Origin: Clostridium manihotivorum
GTDB lineage: Bacteria > Bacillota > Clostridia > Clostridiales > Clostridiaceae
Direction of reading: 5' to 3'
NCBI RefSeq assembly: GCF_004015185.1
Contig: NZ_CP025746.1
Coordinates: 744,001-808,000, forward strand
Length of the DNA stretch: 64,000 nt
Below, one piece after another: positions 58,259 to 64,000 of the stretch. Below the pieces are notes generated by a model that searched no databases, was not told where the DNA came from, and was given only the letters and a program-made list of their open reading frames with translations. Each line of letters begins with the position of its first letter. Within the stretch, counting starts at the first letter, position 1. The position numbers were made by a program, and so were the translations under genes.

Positions 58259-58284
58259 AGAGTAGCGTATGCTACTCTTTAAAT
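58259..58284 (+). terminator. Rho-independent terminator
   Basis: AGAGTAGC pairs with GCTACTCT around GTAT; short T tract. Ends proA. Confidence 0.8.
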
Positions 58285-58394
58285 TTTTATATAAAAAATC
58301 TGTAATATGATTTAAAATAGAGTAGTAATAGAAAATGGATATTTTAAATATAATTATAGATTATATATTTTTATGAGTTATTGGGAGGTTCATG

Positions 58395-60206
58395 ATGAAG
58401 CAGAAAAATACTATTAATAATACAAGAAGATCTTTTGTGGTTATAGGGATTATTACCTTTATGTTTTTTGTTTTATTCTTTAGATTGGGATATTTGATGA
58501 TAGTTAAAAAGAGTTTTCTTGTAGCTAAAGCTGAATCTCAAACCTCATATCAGCAAACTATTGCTCCCAAGAGAGGAAGTATACTAGATACAAATGGGGA
58601 CCTGCTTGCAACTAGTGGAGATGTGTACAAGGTAAGCTTGGATTTGGAAGAAGTTCATAATTATGCACTTATCAAAGGGGGCAAAGACACTGAAAGAATT
58701 AAGGAAACACTTGATGATATATCAAGTAATTTTGCTCAGATATTAGGAAAAGATAAAGATGAAGTGAGAAAGTTTCTAGAGCAAACTAATAAGGAAGGGG
58801 CTTATCTAAGAGGTATACCTCTTGCGAGAAAGGTTGAGAAGGATAAAATCGATAAAATAAAGAAGTTAAGAGACAGTAAGAAATATAACTTTGTTCTTAT
58901 AGAAAATGATACTAATAGATATTATCCCAATAATAATTTTCTGGCACAAGTGTTGGGTGGGGTAGATCTAGATGGTAAAGGAGTATTTGGATTAGAACAA
59001 TATTATAATAAAGATCTTACTGGAGTTCCGGGAATAAGTATAACTGAAGTTGATAGAAAGTCACAAAAACTTCCGTATTCTGATCAAGTGTTTACACAAG
59101 CTATAAATGGGAAGGATTTAACTACAACCATAGATTCCAGAATACAATATGTGGCTGAAAAAATAGCTGAAAAAGCCATGGTGGATAAGAAACCTAAAAG
59201 TGTAAGGATAATTGTCACTAATCCTAAAACTGGTGAAATACTTGCTATGGTCAATAAGCCTGACTTCAATCCTAATGAACCTAACAAAGGTGTTACTGAC
59301 AGTAAGCAGTTTGCGCAGATTACTAGAAATGGAGTGGTAAGTGATGCTTTTGAACCAGGTTCAACCTTTAAGATAGTTACAATGTCTGCTGCATTAGAAG
59401 AAGGAAAGACCTTTAGAGATGATCAGTTTTTTGATCCAGGTTATGCTATTGTTGATGGACATAGGATAGATTGTTGGAAGCATGATGGACATGGAGCTGA
59501 AAATCTAGTAGATTTACTTAAAAATTCTTGTAATCCAGGATTCATTGAGCTTGGTAGAAGAGTTGGTAAAGAGAAGATGAATGAATATATTTCTAAGTTT
59601 GGTTTTGGTAAGACTACTGGAATTGATTTTCCAGGAGAAACTACAGGTATAGTAAAGTCTACAGAAAAGGTGAGCAATATGGACCTTGCAACAATATCTT
59701 TTGGACAGACTGATGCTGCATCTATGGTACAGTTAATAGGAGCTATAAATGCTATACTAAATAATGGAGTGTATACTACACCTCACTTCTTGAAGAATCT
59801 TTCAGAAGTTGACGCTAATGGAAACAGAAAGATAGTATCTACCTATGAAGAAAAAAATAGCAGGCAAGTAATAAGCCAGAAAACTGCTAATACTATGGCA
59901 GGATTTTTAGAAGAAACAGTATCTAAGGGATCAGGTAAACTTGCATATTTAGATGGATATGGTGTAGCTGGAAAAACAGGAACTGCTGAAAAAGCCAACA
60001 TAGGCGGTAAAGGCTATGATCCTAAGAATGTAGTAGCATCTTTCATAGGAGGAGCTCCGTATAATGATCCTAAGATTAGTCTTTTGATAGCTATCGACTC
60101 ACCAGAAGGAGTTGAGCATATGGGAGGAGAAGTTGCAGCACCACTTGCTCATGATCTATTCCAACAAATATTCAATGCAATAGGTTTTGATCCTAGTAAG
60201 AAGTAA
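58395..60206 (+). CDS. Class B penicillin-binding protein (FtsI/SpoVD type)
   Basis: 603 residues. N-terminal membrane helix (about 14-36), a pedestal domain with RGSILDTNGDLLATS and a transpeptidase domain: Ser323-Thr-Phe-Lys (SxxK in EPGSTFKI), Ser378-Cys-Asn (SxN) and Lys527-Thr-Gly-Thr. No PASTA repeats follow, unlike SpoVD of B. subtilis. Cross-links septal or elongation murein. The second of two adjacent ATG codons (58395) has the better distance to GGAGG. Confidence 0.93.
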   Translation: MKQKNTINNTRRSFVVIGIITFMFFVLFFRLGYLMIVKKSFLVAKAESQTSYQQTIAPKRGSILDTNGDLLATSGDVYKVSLDLEEVHNYALIKGGKDTERIKETLDDISSNFAQILGKDKDEVRKFLEQTNKEGAYLRGIPLARKVEKDKIDKIKKLRDSKKYNFVLIENDTNRYYPNNNFLAQVLGGVDLDGKGVFGLEQYYNKDLTGVPGISITEVDRKSQKLPYSDQVFTQAINGKDLTTTIDSRIQYVAEKIAEKAMVDKKPKSVRIIVTNPKTGEILAMVNKPDFNPNEPNKGVTDSKQFAQITRNGVVSDAFEPGSTFKIVTMSAALEEGKTFRDDQFFDPGYAIVDGHRIDCWKHDGHGAENLVDLLKNSCNPGFIELGRRVGKEKMNEYISKFGFGKTTGIDFPGETTGIVKSTEKVSNMDLATISFGQTDAASMVQLIGAINAILNNGVYTTPHFLKNLSEVDANGNRKIVSTYEEKNSRQVISQKTANTMAGFLEETVSKGSGKLAYLDGYGVAGKTGTAEKANIGGKGYDPKNVVASFIGGAPYNDPKISLLIAIDSPEGVEHMGGEVAAPLAHDLFQQIFNAIGFDPSKK

Positions 60207-60239
60207 ATATATAAAAAGTTAAGGTTTAAGGGAGAAATA

Positions 60240-60656
60240 ATGATAGAAGATTTGCTTATAAAAAAGTTTACTAAAGAAGAGGCGAGGAGACTAAATCCGC
60301 TTCAGCTAGCACTTGTTGGAGATGGGGTTTATGAAGTTTTTATTAGAAGTTATATATTAAATAGTAATAAAGAGTTATCAGCCCATAAGATACATGTTAA
60401 AGCAATTCATTATGTGAAAGCTCATGGACAAAGTGAAATCATGAAGGTGCTGGAAAAAGAGCTTAATGAAGATGAAATATATATCTTCAAAAGAGGAAGA
60501 AATGCCAAGTCTGGAACAGTACCTAAAAACGCTGATGTCATAGAGTATAGAGCAGCCACAGGTTTTGAAGCTTTGGTTGGATATTTGTATCTAATTGGAG
60601 ATAAGGAAAGATTGCTTTTTGTTTTGAATAAAAGTGTAGAAATAATTAAGATATAA
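60240..60656 (+). CDS. mrnC: Mini-ribonuclease III
   Basis: 138 residues. An RNase III catalytic domain without a double-stranded RNA-binding domain; it matures 23S rRNA ends. Motifs LALVGDGVYEVFIRS (catalytic Asp) and FKRGRNAKSGTVPKNADV followed by YRAATGFEALVGYLYL (acidic metal site) are intact. GGGAG precedes the ATG. Part of the cysS-mrnC-rlmB-sigH order known from Bacillus, here interrupted by proB, proA, a PBP gene and thyX. Confidence 0.95.
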   Translation: MIEDLLIKKFTKEEARRLNPLQLALVGDGVYEVFIRSYILNSNKELSAHKIHVKAIHYVKAHGQSEIMKVLEKELNEDEIYIFKRGRNAKSGTVPKNADVIEYRAATGFEALVGYLYLIGDKERLLFVLNKSVEIIKI

Positions 60657-60664
60657 ATAATACT

Positions 60665-60768
60665 GTAATCATGCAGAGCCTTGTATTTATTAATTAGCCT
60701 AAACCCGCATGATTACTATATATTTATATAAATATATAATTAAAACTTTATATAAAGTTTTGGCTCTG
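60665..60768 (+). terminator. Complex hairpin region after mrnC
   Basis: TAATCATGC pairs with GCATGATTA (about 60665-60718), and AAAACTTT/AAAGTTTT forms a second hairpin near 60742-60761. AGAGCC and GGCTCT could also pair across the region, so alternative folds exist. No gene. Confidence 0.55.
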
Positions 60769-60825
60769 TTAAAGTACCGTGTTGAAATTAAGCATAGCTG
60801 AATTTTTAAGGCTTTAATTCTTTAG
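60769..60825. repeat. Dispersed hairpin repeat family 1, copy B (partial)
   Basis: TTAAAGTACCGTGTTGAAAT and TTAAG match copies A and C exactly; CTTTAATTCT matches copy A; the right arm with TTTCAACAATATTATT is missing. Confidence 0.65.
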
Positions 60826-60852
60826 GTGTTTACTATGAAAGACAAAGTTGTG

Positions 60853-60960
60853 TTTAAGTATCTATAGATGACTTAAATCTACATATTAGAGAAAAAATAA
60901 AAAAGAGAACTTATGTGGCATGGCATAAATCCTTACATTCCTTACGTAAAAGTTAGATTT
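60853..60960. repeat. Dispersed repeat family 2, copy 2
   Basis: Diverged relative of 52102-52206 (see that entry). Lies between mrnC and thyX, just after family 1 copy B. Confidence 0.5.
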
Positions 60961-60961
60961 G

Positions 60962-61000
60962 AAAAAAGTCACTAAAGAAGGTCGCTTCAGCGACTTTTTT
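60962..61000. terminator. Terminator-like hairpin
   Basis: GTCGC-TTCA-GCGAC, alternatively a longer AAAAAAGTC/GACTTTTTT stem, with T tract. The core equals part of the perfect hairpin at 42803. Confidence 0.7.
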
Positions 61001-61214
61001 ACTGTCTAGGGAATAAGAGGTTTTTAATAAAATAATTTTGACTTTCAGAGTTGATAGTATTAGAATACACTTTTTTATTTAAGTGATGGCAAAGATTAAG
61101 AGTTGGTAATATAAAATTAATAATATTGGATATAAAATAGAGAGAAGCTCTAATAAGATTGTAGTTAAGCGAAGTTTCTCTACTAGAGTTATGTTGATAA
61201 GGGGAGTGAAAGTT

Positions 61215-61955
61215 TTGAGTTTAAAAGTTAAGTTAATACAACATACACCAGATGCTGAGAAAGTTATTGCATCCGCAGCAAAACTTTGTTATAGTTCAGT
61301 TGGTATTGATTCTATAATGGACAATCTAAATGATGAGAATACAGAAAAGTTTTTAAATATGCTTATTTCAATAGGTCATGAATCTCCTATTGAACATATA
61401 TCATTTACTTTTGCTGTTGAAGGTGTTTCAAGAAGTTTAAGTCATCAATTAGTTAGACATAGAATAGCCTCATACTCTCAACAGAGTCAAAGGTATGTTA
61501 AGTTATCACAATTTGAATACATAATACCTCCAAGTATAGAAGAAAATGAAGCTACAAAGATTATATATATAAATGCCATGGAAGAAAGTCAGAAAGCCTA
61601 CGAAAAACTTGTTTGCATTTTAAAAGATAAGTATATAAAGGATGGAATAGATGATAAAAGTGCTGAGAAAAAGTCTATAGAGGATGCTAGATATGTATTT
61701 CCAAATGCATGTGAGACTAAATTGGTATTCACTATGAATGCCAGAAGTTTAATGAACTTTTTCCATCACAGATGCTGTAATAGAGCCCAATGGGAGATAA
61801 GAGAAATGGCTGATAGGATGCTACAAGAGGTAAAGGAGGTTTGCCCAACTTTATTTAGCAAAGCTGGTCCTAATTGTGTATCTGGAGCTTGTCCTGAAGG
61901 GAAGATGACTTGTGGTAAAATAACAGAAGTTAGGGGAAAATACTTAAGTATATAG
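61215..61955 (+). CDS. thyX: Flavin-dependent thymidylate synthase
   Basis: 246 residues. Makes dTMP from dUMP with FAD and methylene-tetrahydrofolate. The ThyX signature RHRxxSxxxxSxR is exact at 81-93 ([13 protein letters not shown]). The start is taken as TTG at 61215, eight bases after GGGGAG, giving the normal [14 protein letters not shown]; the frame is open to an ATG at 61191. The thymidylate kinase for its product is at 13154. It lies between mrnC and rlmB, a place it does not have in B. subtilis. Confidence 0.95.
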   Translation: MSLKVKLIQHTPDAEKVIASAAKLCYSSVGIDSIMDNLNDENTEKFLNMLISIGHESPIEHISFTFAVEGVSRSLSHQLVRHRIASYSQQSQRYVKLSQFEYIIPPSIEENEATKIIYINAMEESQKAYEKLVCILKDKYIKDGIDDKSAEKKSIEDARYVFPNACETKLVFTMNARSLMNFFHHRCCNRAQWEIREMADRMLQEVKEVCPTLFSKAGPNCVSGACPEGKMTCGKITEVRGKYLSI

Positions 61956-61983
61956 AAATACGTGTTAAGGAGTGGGATAGATA

Positions 61984-62856
61984 ATGGCTCAAAGGATAAA
62001 TAGAAGTAATAACAGAAATGAATTTAAAAGTGACTATAAAAAGGGAATAAAGAATGACAAAGTTGAAAGTAGCAAAAAGAATATAAGAGAAGAACGAAGG
62101 GAAATAGATGCTCCTATTAGAGAAGATATAGTTGAAGGTAGAAATGCAGTAATAGAGGCGCTTAAATCAGATAGAACTATAGAACAAATATTGATAGCTA
62201 GCGGTAATATGGAAGGATCTATTAATAAAGTTATAGCTATAGCAAGAGAAAAGAAAATAGTTATAAAAGAAGTGGATAGAAAAAAGCTTGACTCAATAAG
62301 TGAAACTGGAGCGCATCAAGGCGTTATCGCAATAGTAACGCCATTTAAGTACTCAGAGGTAGAAGATATTTTGAGATACGCTGAGGAGAAGGGAGAAAAA
62401 CCTTTTATAGTAATACTAGATGAGTTAGAAGATCCACATAACCTTGGATCAATAGTAAGGACTGCAGAACTTTCAGGTGTTCATGGGATAATAATACCTA
62501 AAAGAAGGAATGTAGGAGTAACTGCTACAGTATACAAGTCTGCTGCTGGTGCTATTGAACATATGAAGATAGCTAAGGTTACGAATATTAACACTGTTAT
62601 CGATGAACTTAAAGAATTAGGAATATGGGTCTATGGTGCTGAGATAGATGGGGATTCCTATTCATATGAAACTGATTTCTCAGGTCCATGCGCTTTAATT
62701 ATTGGAAGTGAAGGCAGGGGTATGTCTAAACTTACAAAAGATAAGTGCGATAAATTAGTTAAGATACCTATGGTTGGAAAGATAAATTCTTTAAATGCTT
62801 CAGTTGCAGGTGGGATAATGATGTATGAGATTCTAAAATCAAGGCTTTCAAAATAG
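61984..62856 (+). CDS. rlmB: 23S rRNA 2'-O-methyltransferase RlmB (SpoU/TrmH family)
   Basis: 290 residues. A basic N-terminal extension (about 1-45), the substrate-binding domain with EGRNAVIEAL, then a knotted SPOUT domain with DPHNLGSIVRTAE, IIGSEGRGMS and the knot end IPMVGKINSLNASVA. 28 bases after thyX. Confidence 0.94.
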   Translation: MAQRINRSNNRNEFKSDYKKGIKNDKVESSKKNIREERREIDAPIREDIVEGRNAVIEALKSDRTIEQILIASGNMEGSINKVIAIAREKKIVIKEVDRKKLDSISETGAHQGVIAIVTPFKYSEVEDILRYAEEKGEKPFIVILDELEDPHNLGSIVRTAELSGVHGIIIPKRRNVGVTATVYKSAAGAIEHMKIAKVTNINTVIDELKELGIWVYGAEIDGDSYSYETDFSGPCALIIGSEGRGMSKLTKDKCDKLVKIPMVGKINSLNASVAGGIMMYEILKSRLSK

Positions 62857-62862
62857 ACTCTA

Positions 62863-62980
62863 TTAAAGTACCGTGTTGAAATTAAGTGGTCAGTCATCCT
62901 ATGCGTAGATGAGCTTGCGCTAATAGCCCGCTCATATAGCATCTCCTTCATGACCGCTTAATTTCAACAATATTATTAAA
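62863..62980. repeat. Dispersed hairpin repeat family 1, copy C
   Basis: About 118 bp between rlmB and sigH. Outer arms GTTGAAATTAAGTGGTCA and TGACCGCTTAATTTCAAC pair with one G-T; inner GATGAGC/GCTCAT stem. CTAATAG, GCTC, TATAG and ATCTCCTTCAT blocks are shared with copy A. Confidence 0.82.
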
Positions 62981-63227
62981 AATAGCCTTAAAATAAAACT
63001 AAAGCTTTTCCTAGTAACTGCAGTTCTTATTGAAGAATAAGATGTATTTCGAAGTAACTTAAAAAAATGTATTGTTTGGAATTTTATAATGGAATATTAT
63101 TTGTAGATAATAATATAATAAAAAGTCTTAGAGCAATAAATTGAAGTAAAAGAATCTTTTGGAATATAGTGTAGAGGAAAATATACTGGAAGAAGTTGAG
63201 AAAATACTCAGGAATCGTTGAATTTAC

Positions 63228-63257
63228 TTGACTTAGAGAGATTGACTGTTTTATAAT
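63228..63257 (+). promoter_or_regulatory. sigH promoter
   Basis: TTGACT (63228-63233), 18 bases, TATAAT (63252-63257), about 37 bases before the GTG. The stretch 62981-63227 holds no visible gene. Confidence 0.6.
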
Positions 63258-63293
63258 TATGTAAGTAGCATCAGCGTTTTAAGGGGGGATAAT

Positions 63294-63932
63294 GTGGAGG
63301 CGAGAGGTAAAGATGGTAGCTTTATTGAATTTAAAGAAATTTCTGATGAGGAAGTAGTAATTAGGGCTAAGAATGGTAATACTAATGCACAGGAATATCT
63401 GATAAATAAATACGAAAATTTTGTTAAGACAAAGGCAAAATCATATTTTCTTATAGGAGCAGACAAGGAAGACATATATCAAGAAGGTATGATAGGGTTA
63501 TATAAATCTATTAGAGATTTTAATCCTGAAAAGCTTACCTCTTTTAAAGCATTTGCTGAGATATGCGTCACTAGACAAATCATAACAGCAATAAAAACTG
63601 CAACTAGGCAGAAGCATATTCCTCTTAATACCTATGTTTCCCTTAATAAGCCCATATATGATGAAGAGTCTGATAGAACTCTATTAGATGTGTTGTCTGG
63701 ACTTAAGATAACAGATCCTGAGGAATTAATAATAAGTAAAGAAGAAATGCTTCATATAGAAAAAGAGATGGGACGGGTGCTCTCAGATTTAGAAATGGAA
63801 GTTCTCATGTCTTACTTAGATGGAAAGTCGTACCAGGAAATTGCTTGTGATTTAGATAGGCAAGCAAAGTCCATAGACAATGCTCTTCAAAGGGTTAAGA
63901 GAAAATTAGAAAAATGTTTAAATATTAAATAA
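63294..63932 (+). CDS. sigH: RNA polymerase sigma-H factor
   Basis: 212 residues. Sigma region 2 with DKEDIYQEGMIGLYKSIRDF, the following FKAFAEICVTRQIITAIK (-10 recognition) and region 4 (EVLMSYLDGKSYQEIACDLD helix-turn-helix). In spore formers sigma-H starts the switch to sporulation. GTG start after AAGGGGGG. The last gene of the cysS-mrnC-rlmB-sigH series. Confidence 0.95.
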   Translation: MEARGKDGSFIEFKEISDEEVVIRAKNGNTNAQEYLINKYENFVKTKAKSYFLIGADKEDIYQEGMIGLYKSIRDFNPEKLTSFKAFAEICVTRQIITAIKTATRQKHIPLNTYVSLNKPIYDEESDRTLLDVLSGLKITDPEELIISKEEMLHIEKEMGRVLSDLEMEVLMSYLDGKSYQEIACDLDRQAKSIDNALQRVKRKLEKCLNIK

Positions 63933-64000
63933 TACAAAATACAAAAAATATTGACAAAAAAAAATAATGGTAGTAAACTTTATAATTGGTATATGTTATA

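Noticed and set aside
63951..63986. TTGACA ... TATAAT promoter at the right edge
   Set aside because: The spacer is 24 bases, too long for a normal promoter; the downstream gene is outside the window, so it was not listed.

Overview
The window is about 64 kb of a very AT-rich, low-GC Firmicute chromosome. Clostridial rRNA sequences, a 2[4Fe-4S] ferredoxin, strong AGGAGG ribosome binding sites and several sporulation-linked genes (gin, sigH) point to Clostridium sensu stricto. Gene order resembles two blocks known from Bacillus subtilis: csfB-yaaO-tmk-yaaQ-holB-yaaT, and ctsR-mcsA-mcsB-clpC / radA-disA-yacL-ispD / cysS-mrnC-rlmB-sigH, which suggests an origin-proximal region.

Layout. 1-0.27 kb: the start of a lipoprotein gene running off the left edge. 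1.1-6.3 kb: a complete rRNA operon (16S, tRNA-Ala, tRNA-Ile, 23S, 5S, tRNA-Phe, tRNA-Cys). 6.3-8.2 kb: an IS1182-family element with a frameshifted transposase, followed by a cluster of DnaA-box-like 9-mers. 8.4-16.6 kb: LD-carboxypeptidase, CorA, a small membrane protein, then gin, a decarboxylase, tmk, darA, holB, ricT and a ferredoxin. 16.6-18.8 kb: a chemoreceptor gene flanked by two homologous, apparently structured RNA-like elements. 19.7-24.2 kb: the ctsR-mcsA-mcsB-clpC stress operon behind a CtsR box. 24.6-27.3 kb: thioredoxin reductase, glutaredoxin and GapN in one operon behind a CsoR/CstR-like palindrome. 27.5-35.6 kb: TrmB-type regulator plus MATE pump, M3 peptidase, signal peptidase, ECF sigma plus DUF4179 partner, CBS protein.

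35.7-40.7 kb is the most unusual region. It holds a UviB/BhlA-type small holin, a leaderless right-handed beta-helix protein, a relic IS end, a lipoprotein, a leaderless SH3b-GH24 endolysin and a UviA/TcdR/BotR-like sigma factor. Holin, endolysin and sigma genes each have a TTTACA -35 with a CTTT(A/T)T -10, unlike the usual TTGACA/TATAAT. This looks like a self-activated lysis or release module in which a special sigma factor switches on holin and endolysin to export cytoplasmic cargo; the cargo assignment (the beta-helix protein) is inference.

40.8-64 kb is mostly core: small membrane proteins, a second glutaredoxin under a similar palindrome, an MFS transporter, a NagR-like regulator with nagB, radA-disA-yacL-ispD, a T-box-controlled proS, cysS, proB, proA, a class B PBP, mrnC, thyX, rlmB and sigH. 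Intergenic spaces between 52 and 63 kb carry two dispersed hairpin-forming repeat families. The c-di-AMP synthase (disA) and a c-di-AMP receptor (darA) are both in the window. Several indels at universally conserved 16S positions and homopolymer frameshifts in the IS transposase suggest sequence or assembly error in the multicopy segments.
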